Below, piece by piece: positions 32,908 through 44,860 of a DNA stretch of 64,000 nucleotides. The stretch lies in the NCBI RefSeq assembly GCF_010389155.1, contig NC_057761.1, positions 64,501 through 128,500 on the forward strand. The letters are read 5' to 3'. How positions within the stretch are numbered: position 1 is the stretch's first letter; each line of letters starts with the position of its first letter. This DNA is from Erigeron canadensis (Eukaryota > Streptophyta > Magnoliopsida > Asterales > Asteraceae). The position numbers and the translations under genes are program-made. The notes beneath the pieces were generated by a model. The model did not search any database and was not told the origin of the DNA. It worked only from the letters and a program-made list of their open reading frames with translations.

Positions 32908-34242
32908 CGTCATCACGACCTTGATGTCGTCTTCACTTCATCACACAAAAGCCCATAGAATTGTATTTCGACGGACAATAATCTATGAACAAAACCTGCA
33001 TCTATAGACTCCCCCTTTTCCGTTGCAATCAATTCTAGATAAACTCCGATATTCAATAGCTACCGAAATACCTGAATCCACTGGCTTCCTGTTGAAACTC
33101 GATCTTTTAACATCGCATCCTGATCTTCAAACTACAAAGTCCCTGTCCCTCTATGACAACCAACTAACCCAACACATCTCATTGTAGTACCCCCCCCCCC
33201 CCTCAAAAGTTAACCACCTCCGAATTAAGCGTTGCCACCTTCCACTTAGGATCGTCGCTCTTCTTGCCTAATTGGCATATAATAGAGAAGTTGAATTTCC
33301 AACAATCAGCATCAAATCAATCAGCTATCACAAAGATAAGAAACTCTACAACCTGCATCACAAAATGTAATACCATAGACCCTGTCTCAACCATAGCAGC
33401 ATCAAACTCCGTTTTGTATCTCCACAACTCTACTAATCACCTGAAGTCTTTCTTATCAGATCTCCCCTTCAGTTATATAAACCGCCAATCACATAAAGAT
33501 CTTAATCTGGCAATGAAACTTATATATCGCCTGATTATTATCCTTACATCATGGAATATAGATAGGTTCAATCTTCAAATATTTAAACAACAAATAACCA
33601 GCTTCATCATTTCAACACTTCAACAAAGTTTCAGCTATGTCTCGTATCTTCATTGCTCCAATACTTCGACAAAAGCTTCCATAACTGCTATATAGAAGAT
33701 CCTTTGTTGAACAGTATCAATCAAGACTGAAAACACTATGATCTTCATTACTCAAGCATTTTAAAAGTGTAAACGCCGTCAATTGTAATTCTAACAGAAT
33801 AACACTTTGATCACCACTTTGTCTCGAGTATATCAGAGTTTTGCTGAGAAAACCGAAGAACATTCTTGAAATTTTTATTCCCCCCTTTTCTCTGCAAATA
33901 CTCTAAAAATCAGCCTATAATAGGTTACTGTATCTCCTATTCTTGAGGTTCTTCAAAATGCTTAGAGCTCACGACGATTAAAGCTCTATGCCAAACAGGG
34001 TATACCCGTTTTCCCTCCAAGTTTTGATGGAAAAACCTATTTACGTGAAACATTGGTATTCACGTAAATTTTTATTAATAAGGCCGTGGGAAAATTTTGA
34101 TAATTGCCGAAATTTTTCATCCAAAACGTGCGGAAAACGCACAAAAACAGACCGAAAATTTTTCGAATGCTACCAAACTTCAAATCTCCATGAATCATAC
34201 CATTTTAAGACCATGGGCAAAAATTATTTGTGACTATCTTTG

Positions 34243-34458
34243 TGATGATGTCAGCACGAAGGAAAACCTCCTCGTGTTGACGTATACACGAACTTAATCA
34301 GATTCGTGATATCTTGTCCATGAACTCGTGGTTGTGAACTTGATCCACTTCGTGCTGATGTAAGCACGAAGTCAAACGAAATATCATGCAAATAATAGCC
34401 ACTTCGTGCTGACGTAAGCACGAGGCTAAATCCTCTTCGTGCTGATGTATGCACGAAG
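34243..34458. repeat. TTCGTGCT-AGCACGAA hairpin array in leader
   Basis: Short inverted repeats recur between the PBS and the former gag position: 34,348-34,371 (arms CTTCGTGCT and AGCACGAAG around GATGTA), 34,402-34,425 (core GACGTA), 34,435-34,458, and imperfect copies at 34,243 and 34,270. Related hairpins occur in the LTR at about 30,326-30,372 around TGACGTCA and at 44,952-45,690. Confidence 0.85.
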
Positions 34459-34730
34459 TTACATGAATTTCTCTATCTTCAAGAATATACACACGAATTG
34501 GACAGAAAATCCTCAATACAGATCACGATTGAAGACTGAAAACGTCTTCCCTGCTTTGATACCATGTTGAAACACGTCGGACCGTTCAAATCGTGACCAA
34601 TTCGACTATGAAAGTGCGGAATCCATTCATAATCGACTTTGAGGTTTTTGTATAATTAATGGACATATAAACACGAATTACATGAAAAATAAGAGATAAG
34701 AATAGATGTAAAACTCGTGAATATCATTAG

Positions 34731-35697
34731 CTTTCTTCTTCTCACCATGCTTTGATCCACTTGCTTCACCTTGCCCATAACTCTTAGGATGATAGTGATA
34801 TTTCTTGGGAAATGCACTTGTAGAAGAAGTGCAAAGATTGTTGTTTGTTGGCTTTGCTTTGAAAAATTTCTTCTTGAAATGCTTTGTTACTGCGGCAAGA
34901 GCTTGATATAGTTCATCTGAAACACCATCTCTTAAAGCCATTACATCATCTCCCTCCTCATCAGATGAAGAAACAACTACCATTTGCCTCTTAAGAGCTT
35001 CAGAAACCTTCTTTTCAACAATCAAAGCCAAAGGATCAGCAGATACAACTTCTGGCATTTTGCTTGATGAAGTTTTGTTTAGAACTTGATGTTCATTGAG
35101 TTTGAAAGATTCATGAAGATTCTGGATGGTGAACTTGGTCAGATTTTGATGTTGCTTAATCTGTGTTTCAAAATCTTCCCATTCTGGACCAAGAGCTTTG
35201 ATGAATTTGATGTTTAACTCAATTTCTGATTTTTTGACATTGCAGAACCTACAGTAGACAACCTCTAGAGATTCATTTGGCAATTTGCTGAAGTTGTCAA
35301 ACTCAGTCAACACATTTGTCAATCTTATTGTTGAAGTCACATCAGATCCTTCCATTTGTCTTGCCACCTCATCCCATATCTCCTGGGCTGTATCATAAGA
35401 ATCAACAAAGCCATAGATTTCATCTGGTAGTGCTTTGTATAAGCATGATCTAGCTCTGTTATCTGCAGTTGTTCGATCTTTTTGTTCAGCATTCAAAAGA
35501 TCAAGAGTGAGTATTGCACCGGTAGTGGGATGGCGATGAATTGCAAGTCCATTAAGGATGGAATCTTTAAGCAGGTGACCATTTGGTTGACATTCCACAT
35601 AGTCCATAAATCTTTTCTTCCATAGTCCATAGGAACCACGGTAGAGAACTGGAGGTCTTGTATCTGAACCCAATGCCAATGCTTGACGAGAAGCCAT
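34731..35697 (-). pseudogene. Ty1/copia gag (SIRE-like), truncated
   Basis: Capsid protein of a minus-strand copia element. Starts at the ATG at 35,697 (MASRQALALGSDTRPP) with a UBN2-type gag domain and runs open to GSKHGEKKKA, where the sequence changes to the copia LTR at 34,730. The open frame continues into that LTR, adding about 16 foreign residues up to 34,678. The zinc knuckle, present in the homologous plus-strand copy at 50,045, is lost. The frame is otherwise intact, although about nine residues present in the relative (INELRKNNV region) are deleted. Confidence 0.85.
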
Positions 35698-35756
35698 GAG
35701 AATGATTTGATTTGAAACTTGAATTGAATTAAGAGTTGAAGAAAACAGGGAATGAA

Positions 35757-36504
35757 ACGATCTTTATTGAAGATCGTCCTAGGTAAGATCGTTTTAGAAT
35801 GTAAGAACAATTAAGACGATTTTGAAGATGATTGTCTTGGAAGATTTAGTGAAATTTGGCTAAGTATGAAATGAAATTGAAATTGAGGTATGATTTCGGA
35901 TTTTTCAGAAATGGAAATTGAAATGAATTAATGAAAATTGTTTTGGAATTCTGAGAAATGAGATTTTGGAAATGAAACGATCTTGTAGAAGATCGTTTTG
36001 AATTTTGGAAATGAGACGGTCTTGGAGGAAGATCGTCCTAGGTTCTTGAGATTTTGAAGAAAAATTCTAAGTATTTTGAAGAAAAATGGATAGAGTGTTA
36101 GTATGTATTGGAAGGAATGAAATTGAGCAAAACCAATCTAGAAGATCAGTTACCCAAGAAGTGTGTGATTCCCAATCACAACAACTTCGAATGATCAACC
36201 AAAACATACCAACTTTCAAAGGGCACTGAGAGGATCTTGTTCAAGATCGTCCTAGGGTCAGTGAGCTCAGACGATCTTGTCAAGATCGTCCTAGCTTTCT
36301 GTCTTAATATTTTCAAAGTTAAAACACTTTGAATTGACCAAACCAATCTGTAAGGATTAGTTAGCCACAATAAACACTTCTCCAAACACAAACACTTGTT
36401 AGAACGATCTTGTGAGGATCGTCCTACAAGCCACAAAACATTAGAAGGAAAAATGAAATGTTCAGAGACTAGGACGATCTTGGATCTTGGCAAGATCGTC
36501 CTAG
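35757..36504. repeat. AGGACGATCTT / AAGATCGTCCT inverted-repeat array
   Basis: Eight or so short hairpins lie in the leader between PBS and gag ATG: 35,757-35,784, 35,809-35,836 (weak), 35,974-35,998, 36,014-36,041, 36,231-36,253, 36,269-36,292, 36,403-36,425 and 36,469-36,504. The last has 14-bp perfect arms CTAGGACGATCTTG / CAAGATCGTCCTAG. Confidence 0.9.
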
Positions 36505-36893
36505 GGCAGAATCATCCTTGGGTCTTCATCTTCTTCAACAAAACAGTTTTTCACATGAACTCCATTAACAACTTCAAAAAGCTTCGATAACTTTTGATTT
36601 ACTAGGAGTTAGAACTTGAAATCACTTGCAAAATGTTTGTTTTTACCTTAGCAACACACCGATTAACAAAATTCAACACAAAACACAACAAATTCGAATT
36701 GGAACTTGAAACTTGACAGGATTATGTTCTAAACTATCACGAATCTATTGGTGAACAAAAAACTATGATTTTATGAGATTTGATAGGCGAAAAATGGAAA
36801 AAAAATGACGTGAAGAAAAACGGTTTTCATTTTGAATTTTTTAAGAATCTGTAATCGAATTCAGTAATGGATCGATATCAAAATGATGGTTTT

Positions 36894-36904
36894 CTCTGAT
36901 ACCA
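36894..36904 (-). other. Primer-binding site of the minus-strand copia
   Basis: TGGTATCAGAG on the minus strand, the tRNA-iMet type PBS, next to the LTR end that has been split by the insertion at 36,911. Confidence 0.85.
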
Positions 36905-36910
36905 CATGTG

Positions 36911-39900
36911 TGTAACAACCCTCAATTTCCAATTAAGACTATTTACTTATACTTATCTAGGTATCGATCCGTAGAGGTTTATTAAGAGAATTGTCGTCTA
37001 GACATTTGGGGCTTAGTGCTAATTGCCCTCTAGTATAGTGAAATGCCTTAGAAATGCTATAAACAGAAACTATAATCATTCAAGACAATCTCATACTATA
37101 TTTAGTTCTAATTGAACTTCATGAAAATGTCAGTGAACCAAAAATTTAATTTCAAGGAGTTAAATCATAAGAATAACTATGCAAGACTCACAAGATGAGA
37201 TAACAACCCAAAAATTTCTTATGGATATCCAACAGTTCAAACACCAAGTTAATTAAAGTACATATGAGCACAAAAATATAATGACCATCTCAAAAAATTT
37301 TATTTATAAATCTTATTCATGCAAAAGAGTGGAATAATAATAAGTAAATATATGTATGTCTAATAAAAATGCAAGATTATAACTAAAGAGTTAAGTAACA
37401 AATCCAAGATATAAAATGTATATACACATACACGGATATATATATATATAGACACATATGAACACAAAATATATCTTAAAAGTCTTCTACCTAGTTAATT
37501 TAAATGTCCATACATGCATCCATACTTACATACATGTTATACAAATACATACACACTTAAAATACACTCCAAAAATTCAAAATCCCTCCTAAAAACACCA
37601 CCCTAAAACCGGCCCCCTCCTCCCCAAACACTTCACCCAATCAAAATATAACTAGATGTTTCATCCTTACACTCCCAAGACACCTTTGGTTACTACAACA
37701 CTTCACACCATCCTTCACACTCCACCATCCTTTTCACTCTCACCAACACACACAATATCTCTTTCTCTCTCTCAAATTTTATGCACTCTTCCTCCATTCT
37801 CTTCTTTAAATTTTCAGCTCCAATAACAAAGAAAAAGGCAAGAGAAATCAATCTAAAGTTATAGTAATAATAAGGGTTTTTAAAGGATTAAACAAGGGTT
37901 GATTCAAGATAGTTTTAAGGGTTATTTCAAGCTTGGAATAAGGGTTGTTTAGAGCTTATAGGGCCACGAAATTTCAGCCCAGAATCACTTTCAAATCCGA
38001 GTTCATCAAGGGTATAAATCTTCATCTCTTTGTTTAATCTATCTTGTTTTTGTATATACTAAAATATCTTTATCAAAAGGTTATATTTTTTTCATGTTTT
38101 CTTTGAAAAACACACTTGATGAAGGCAAGTTGATAGAATCTTCTTCCTCATGCTCATGTATGTCAAAATCTAGAAGAAAGATTCAAGGATTCAACGAGTT
38201 TAAGACCCAAAAGTGTTGTTTTTCCTTTGAAATATGGTCATATTTTTATATATTTTGATGAATATATTACTGGAGTTTTTCATAAAAATATGTTTTTAAG
38301 TTGTTGAATTAAAGATGGATAAAGATTTGTTGTTAATATGATGAGATGATTACATGCATGCTTAGACTTGCACTAGTTTAAATTGGTTTTGATATGGGAC
38401 TTGAGATGGATCTTTTAAGAATGATTGATGAAATTGAAATTGATTGAAATCTGTATATTTGATGTTAAGAGATACAAAATAAAGTAATAATCTTGTTAGT
38501 GGGAATCTAGAGGTTAAAGCAAGCAACCAACACCATTGGAGAGTTGATATAACCAATAAACATTCTGACAGAATTGATCTCCTGTCTTAGAACGGGTAAA
38601 CTGATTTTGTGAGGGCTAAGAAAAACTTTCAAAATAAAAGTTGTAGAGGAACGAGTTAAGTGTAACCTCCAACTGGAATTAATCAAAAATACTGAACAGA
38701 ACGAAAGATATGAATTTTCTACTGAAACTGGTCAAAGCTGTTATTTTGCCTGAATATTTTATAAACTTTAACAATTTTTATCTCCTGATCCATAAGGTTC
38801 CAGGAAGTCATACTTGGTGGAAAGTAATTTCAATGTGTCTTGAAGTGAAAACAAAATCATGGGATTTTTCTAACAATCAGAACATCAAGAACTTTTATAA
38901 AACTTCTGATGTCGCAAGCAGTGCCCATTCGGGATAGTTTGTGTTTGGATAATTTTTAAGGACACCAAACATCATCTAAAAATTCACCAAAAATTCACAA
39001 AAATACTAGATACATATAAGTCACTGTGTAAAAATCATGAAGGTGCAAATAATTCGTCTTGACCCCAAAATAGTAGCTAACATTTCTTAAAAATAAAGTA
39101 TAAAACAGAAAATTTGTATGTAATCTTATAAATGGCATAATGGGCTATGTAATGAACTAAGAACCATAATGGGCTAACCTGGCCCAAATAATGAACCCAT
39201 AAGGAACACAAATCAGTAGGCCCACTTGGCCCAATAAGCCTTATAGCCCAATAACCACTTTGACCCATTATGCACCTAACCCAAATAAGGTAAAGCCCAT
39301 AACACTTAAGGCCCAATTGATAATGGCCCATAACACTTAAACGAACTTCATGAGATAAGTGTAATAAGATAATTAAGTGAGATAGGAATAAGTAATTATG
39401 TTAACCAAGCTATATACTGATATCACAAATGCTAATTCGCGCTAAAATCGGTTACACAACAAATGATGAATAAGGATAACATAGCTTAATATGATATTTC
39501 TACATGATAACCTAAGATGCCAAGTGAAACCACAAATGAAGCCAAGTTACCAAAAATCTAACAACTTATAACTACGCATGTAATTAAAGTAACCTTTTAC
39601 ACCATCAATCGCTACAACCAAAACAATGCGAATGTTAGCAATATACTTGGATTCCACAATTGATAGCAACATAATGAAAGCGGCATTTCTAAGTGATGGC
39701 TTAAGACAGGAACTTACGTATATTAGTCCTATCGTAGGGATAGTCTTGGCTTTGAAATGTGATTGAGAAACGTGACGGATGTATGATGGAGTGATTGATG
39801 GGAAGTACCCATTTTGGATAAGTGAATATAATATGCGGCATATCAAGGTGAGTCATAGCCCCCTTTCAAACTATTTTATGTGTTTAATTATCGGGGTGAA

Positions 39901-40903
39901 AAACATGATATATAAATTTAATTGCTTTTGTATATATATGAAATGGTTCTTGAGGCCTGTAGCTAGATAGTTGCGCACCTAGGATTCGTCCACCCACCCA
40001 TAGTGTAACGGTAGAAGGTTAGTTGCCTTTGTGACGACTTTCACTTCTAGTCCGACCATAGGGTGGTCTAGCTACCTTACTTTAAGTGGTCGTCCCCATG
40101 GCACGACCCTATTTTACATTTAAAGCACTTGATTGACAGCTTGTGCTATTATTCCAATTAATTTTATTATGGGACTTGAAAAAATGGTAGTAGTAGTGGC
40201 TCAAGCATTTACTTATCAAAATTATGTAAATTATGCCTTTGTGGCTAAATGAAATTGATATTGAATTATGCCCTTGTGGCTAAGTGAAATTGATATTAAT
40301 ATTGTTGATAATTGGAAATTGTTTGAACATACGGATTGGGTATCGTCCCTCATATGATATCTTGAAAGACGTTGAAATTGGTGATATTGAAATGATTTTG
40401 GTATTTGGAAACTTGATAACATGTTATGAAAATTTTGTCGATCATATGGTTGGGATATTTCGAAATGTAATAGAAATCAGTTTTTCTAAGTATTAAAACG
40501 GTGATGTACCAAGATTTATATAAAAACCTATGCACTCACCAACTACGTTTTTGTAGTTTACACTTTTTCTTCATGCTTTTCAGGAAATAAGCTTAAGCAT
40601 TGAGGATTTATATGCTTCATGATTATTTGCATAGCACTTTGGAGTCAAAGATCAAACCTTGTGATAGGCAATGGAATCCGCCTTGATCATTGTAGTATAC
40701 TATTTCATGTGCTTGTTATTTGTTTCGTGAACTTAATATTCAAGTACGGTGGACGCATTTGTATTTGAAAATTGGTTCACATGCTTGGACATTTGTAAAT
40801 TCTTTTATCAAATAAAACTATGGTGAATGTTATTTATAATCCTTTGTTTTGAATACTCGACTTTCTGTACATCTCATTGTTCCGCCTTAGTTGGGGTGTT
40901 ACA
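36911..40903 (+). mobile_element. 3.99-kb solo LTR or non-coding element with TSD ATGTG
   Basis: Starts TGTAACAACCC, ends GGGGTGTTACA and is flanked by ATGTG (36,906-36,910 and 40,904-40,908), splitting the copia LTR/PBS junction. No gag or pol frame is present across 4 kb. Near the 3' end it has ACCTATGCACTCACCAAC and TTTTCAGG (about 40,525-40,585), seen in related LTRs here. A tandem duplication with ATTATGCC-TTGTGGCTAA lies at about 40,226-40,300. Best read as a very long solo LTR of the TGTAACACCCC group. Confidence 0.8.
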
Positions 40904-41245
40904 ATGTGACAACACGATTTCAGCACCGAATTCACAGATTCAATGGTGGATTGGATGTGTGTGTGTTCTTGGTGTTTTAGTGTGTGTTTTTGAGAGAGAG
41001 AGAGAGACAGAGAGAGAAAGAGAGTGGAATGATTGGAATTAAGTGTGTGAAAAATGGTTACAGGAATGAAAAATGTTTGTTCAAGGCTTAATAATCTCTA
41101 AGGTATGAGGGTATTTATAGTCTATCCCTATACATATGGAACTTATCACATCTAGTCCCTCAACCTTAGTGATTATTAATCTATGACTTAACAACAAGTC
41201 CACTAACTTAAATTACAATTTATCACTATTTTTGGATTTCTAACA
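40904..41245 (-). mobile_element. 5' LTR of the minus-strand copia
   Basis: On the minus strand TGTTAGAAATCC at 41,245 runs to GTGTTGTCACAT at 40,904. It matches the plus-strand LTR at 47,471-47,785. The TATA box (minus TATAAATACC) is at 41,110-41,119. It is separated from its PBS and gag by the solo LTR insertion. Confidence 0.85.
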
Positions 41246-41890
41246 CTAGCCAAACACCATGAGATTCTTATCAAGAGGAATTTTCATTAACAACAATTCT
41301 TTTAATCAATTATCCATTTATCAATCAAATTTAGTTAGGGTTTTACTTGAAAATCTCCAATAGCAAAAACCCCCAATTCTAAGGCTAAGAACCTTAAATT
41401 TTTAATAACAAATAAAGCTAGGGTTATTAAAATTAATACCTCAATTTGAGAGACAAAAGATTAGGGCTTTCAATCACAATTCTTCCCCCTTTTCTTCTTA
41501 AGAATTTCGGCCACTACCTCCACACAACCCTCAAATTTCAATTTCTTATTCAATTGGTGGTGATTGTTGTTATTGTTCAAAGATTAAGGTTCTTTAATTT
41601 ATAGATTGAAGATTCAATTGCATGTACTTTGGAAGAATTGAGAAAATAAGATAGTTAGGTGAAGAGTAGGATTTTGAAGTGGGAAACTGTGAGTCATAAG
41701 GATGAATTGGCTGGCTTATTTCCTGATAGCCACAACCCATTCTAATTTTTGTGGGTAAAATACCCGCTAGCCACTAAAGTTTCAACTAAATTAACCCTTT
41801 ATCTCAAAACAAAATAGTAGGAAATTAATTTAATGCCAAAACTATGAAAAGGGTTAATTTTCTTTTACCTTAAAATATTGGGGTGTTACA
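41246..41890 (-). mobile_element. Truncated LTR, TGTAACACCCC type
   Basis: On the minus strand it starts TGTAACACCCCAATATTTT at 41,890 and matches the first 600 bases of the LTR starting at 9,226 (GCGGGTA-TACCCACAAA and TTAAATTAATTTCCTA are shared). It is cut at 41,246 by the copia LTR. Confidence 0.75.
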
Positions 41891-42847
41891 TTTGGATTTA
41901 ATGAATGTTAAGAACTAATTGATTAGGTTGTGATGATTTACGATAACGAAAGTCAGGGAATTGACACAACTAAATTATCTATTCATTAGCTAGATTACAT
42001 GTTCATAAGAGATTCTTCCAATAATAATTGATTATCAAGAATTTGCAATCAAAAGATAGATGGAATTCATTCAAAGTCATAAACAAGTAATCATTCATTC
42101 AAACCAAACAACATTAGATGCAAAACGCAATTAAGAATTTAACATCTAATCTAACTTGAACATAAGAAAGGTTGAATACAATTGACTTACATAATTGTTC
42201 ATTTGAGAATGATCAAAAGAGAATTTAGCATATTGTCTTTATCATTGAATCTTCAATTTGGATTGTCATCTCCATGAATTTATGATTTGATGATGAAATT
42301 GGGGTGTTGAATGTGTTAGGAACCGCTCCAGATGTGTGAAAATATGAGTGGTTTACCTCCCTATTCGTATCTTAATTAGTTCCATTTCATCATCTAACGA
42401 CTTGAAACACTTAACAAACTTAAACACACCCTAATCGTCTATTAACCTTCACAAAACATGTCATTTTCACATATTAAGGTTATACAAATTAGGAGTTTAT
42501 CACATTCCCCAACTAAACTCTTTTTCGTCCCGAAAAAGACATTCATCATGTGTCAAAGCTAACTTACAATCATATAATACTTCCTATCACCAAAGCAACA
42601 CCATTCGAAGAGATATACCAACTATATATACTTGTAAAACTCAATTCTCAAGCAATCTTCAAAGTACACTTCGGTGAAACTAAATAATGCAAATTAAATC
42701 ACATAACACAATCAACTCATAAGACTTACAACTATACAAAGATTTATGACAAGCAAATAGAAATATATAAATGTGCAATTAAACATAATAAACCTCAAGC
42801 TTTCCACAACTAAACTATCACTTCGGTATTGATGGAAATAATGGAAT
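41891..42847. other. Intergenic DNA, nothing recognised
   Basis: AT-rich sequence with no frame, domain or TE end that I can support. CCCCAACTAAACTCTTTTTC (about 42,510) followed by GTCCCGAAAAAGAC resembles a degraded retroelement fragment but cannot be assigned. Confidence 0.5.
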
Positions 42848-43391
42848 TGTAAGTCCCCTTGCAATGAATCGTTAATAGTTTGCTACTGTTATTTAGAGGT
42901 ACGAAATCCCTCTCTATAACTTGGTGATTCACAACAAAGCCTCTAGATTTTCTGCTGCCTCGCCGATCATCTTCAGGCTAGGGGAACAATCCTTTGACGA
43001 CTTAACCTGCAGTATTTGCTCGAAATTTCGACAAATGTTCAACCCTAATCTCTGTTAGGGTTCGGTATTTATAGAAAAACACCCGAAAAGGCTTCAACAT
43101 GTCAGTCTCGTATTTCTGGCCCAACTCGACCTAATTACGAGGTCGTATTTGTGCTCTAGCCTCGTATTTGTCTCTACAAATACGGGGTCGTATTTCCTAT
43201 GTGAAAATTTCCTATGTGAAATGCAAGGTCGCATTTCACACTCAACAAATTTATCATACATTTAATACTTAAACTTAATCTAGTATTCTATGCATAATAC
43301 TAAGTTCATTAATGTCAATCACATTACAAAGACATATTACAATATAAGACCGAACAATCTAGACTGCTATTGACATAGACGTGCACTTACA
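42848..43391 (-). mobile_element. Copia 3' LTR, same family as the window start
   Basis: On the minus strand it starts TGTAAGTGCAC at 43,391 and ends GGGGACTTACA at 42,848 (544 bp). The end matches the LTR tail at 1-60. The minus-strand TATA box TATAAATACC is at 43,064-43,073. It carries TACGAGGTCGTA (43,136-43,147) and related CTCGTATTT words. A purine tract AAGGGAGAGTC (minus, 43,392-43,402) adjoins its start. Confidence 0.8.
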
Positions 43392-43457
43392 GACTCTCCC
43401 TTGGCAATAGCTTCTAGACGTTAAAATATATGTCTTTGTCTCGTCTTTGTCATCAAT

Positions 43458-43700
43458 CTACTTCCTTTGTTTTTTCTTCTTGCTCTTGCTCTGCTCCTTC
43501 TCAGTCTTAGTCTTAGTCTTAAAATCAGAATCTGACTCTGACTCTGAAGGAGTATGAGTTAACCCTAACCGTCTCTTCTCTTGATCCCTCATAGATCCTA
43601 GATCATAATAACAATCCGCAATCTCTACTCTAGCTCTCATATGAGCCTGTGGATCATAACCCAATCTCTTCTCTAGTCTATGCATGATCACCGGATGCAA
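43458..43700 (-). CDS. Unrecognised C-terminal ORF upstream of copia 3' LTR
   Basis: Eighty codons on the minus strand, ending 55 bases before the purine tract of the LTR at 42,848-43,391. The N-terminal half (RLEKRLGYDPQAHMRARVEI) looks like ordinary folded protein; the C-terminal half is a Ser/Asp-rich then Lys-rich tail ending KSKKKKQRK. Its position suggests the 3' end of that element's coding region or an extra ORF. I do not recognise a family. The upstream part is lost at 43,745. Confidence 0.4.
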   Translation of the reverse strand: MHPVIMHRLEKRLGYDPQAHMRARVEIADCYYDLGSMRDQEKRRLGLTHTPSESESDSDFKTKTKTEKEQSKSKKKKQRK

Positions 43701-43968
43701 ATCCGACTATGTAGAAGTATTGGTAGTAGATACGCTCTTGGTAGATGTTAGTGCATGATTCTCAGTGACATGAGCATTCTAGATATGTGTAGTATATTTA
43801 TTTATAAGGTCAAGTCTTGTAATTATCTTGTAATTACCGTTTGTCTTAATATTACCTTGGCATATTTTGTTGAGCCAATTGGGATCCAACTTATGTTTAT
43901 ATGTTTGTTTATTATTTGTATTTTGCCGGTTTTAGACATAACATATAAAGAGTCATTAAGTTAATATT

Positions 43969-44285
43969 GTTTCTGCGTATTAACAGCAGTTGAGATATTA
44001 ACTTAATGTACTTTCAGAGGGAAGTTAAGATAATTGTGTTTCTGCGCATTTACAGTAGTATAAACATTATCTTATATATATACTTCCAATAGGTAATATA
44101 GACGACATTGTTTCTGCGTATTTACAGCAGTTGAAATGTTGTCGAAGGCTAAGGCTAGTTCTGCGTATATTTACAGCAGTTAAAGCATTAGTTGAGTTAA
44201 TGTCGGTTCTGCGTCTTGACAACAGTTAAGACATTAACTCAAAGTACAATGTCGGTTCTACGTCTTGACAGCAGTAAAGACATTT
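43969..44285. repeat. Six TTCTGCGTATTTACAGCAGTT words
   Basis: Repeats near 43,970, 44,039, 44,110, 44,159, 44,206 and 44,253, spaced 47-70 bases, each with CTGC and GCAG arms and followed by a variable ATTAACT-like word. Confidence 0.8.
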
Positions 44286-44307
44286 ACTGACCATATCCTA
44301 AGTGTTA

Positions 44308-44490
44308 TTTGAGGGTTCTTAGGAACAAGCAAAAGATTTGCTTGTTCAAAGTAAGAACACTCAAATGGTCATTTGAGAGTTTCTAAGAAACAAGCAAAAG
44401 TATGCTTGTTCTCAAGATCTCTCAAATGGTTTGAGAGAATCTGTGGAAACAAGCAAAACTGTGCTTTACCACAAAAACACTCAAATGTTT
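44308..44490. repeat. Consecutive hairpins with AACAAGCA and TTTGAGAG words
   Basis: The inner stem GAACAAGCAAA / TTTGCTTGTTC (44,323-44,347, 11 bp, loop AGA) is enclosed by TTGAGGGTTCTT / AAGAACACTCAA. A second pair nests AACAAGCA / TGCTTGTT inside CATTTGAGAG / CTCTCAAATG (44,370-44,427). Weaker copies continue to about 44,490, upstream of the TATA box. Confidence 0.8.
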
Positions 44491-44860
44491 TGTGTGTTCA
44501 GGGAAACACGCAAAACAAGCCAAAACCCTAATGGGCCTTGACCATAAGAAACACGCATATAGTATTGGGCTTGCACGTTTCAGAACACGCAAAATGCCAT
44601 TTGTGTGTTCCTGGTCACTTGCCTATAAATAGAGGGTGTGTGTCAATGCGTGTTCCAACAAGAGTGTATAGAGAGAAACGAGCAAATCCTAGAGAGAGAA
44701 ACTTAAGAACACGCATAAGCTTTTCTTGTGGGTGATACTCGACCCGTGCACGAACCGCAAACACACAACCGGCCCCCAAACAGCTCGTAGACTGCAGATT
44801 ACCACATGTTTGGTAAGGTGCGTCCGGAGAGCCGTTCCAGAAGTGTTTATCATCACGTAA

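Larger units (their letters stand above)
29989..34730 (-). mobile_element. Minus-strand copia-type element without coding region
   Basis: The 3' LTR runs from 33,006 down to 29,989 (minus-strand end GTTTCAACA), interrupted by the solo LTR at 30,373-32,907. Its TATA box is TATATAAAG (minus) at 30,281-30,289. A purine tract GGAAAAGGGGGAGTC (minus) lies at 33,007-33,021. A second LTR end is at 34,565, adjoining PBS TGGTATCAAAGC (minus, about 34,553-34,564). The roughly 1.5-kb internal region has no gag or pol frame, so the element looks non-autonomous (LARD/TRIM-like) or deleted. The 5' LTR is cut at 34,730. Confidence 0.7.
43746..44860 (+). mobile_element. Plus-strand LTR-like promoter region
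   Basis: Begins TGTTAGTGCATG directly where the previous element is cut. Six copies of CTGCGTATTTACAGCAGTT-like words (43,969-44,285) are followed by nested hairpins (44,308-44,490) and a TATA box TATAAATAG at 44,624-44,632. The downstream end and PBS are not found, so the LTR is probably truncated. Confidence 0.6.

Noticed and set aside
34678..34730. Novel C-terminus of the minus-strand gag (NDIHEFYIYSYLLFFM)
   Set aside because: It is translated LTR sequence also found at about 30,100-30,152; a chimeric read-through frame.
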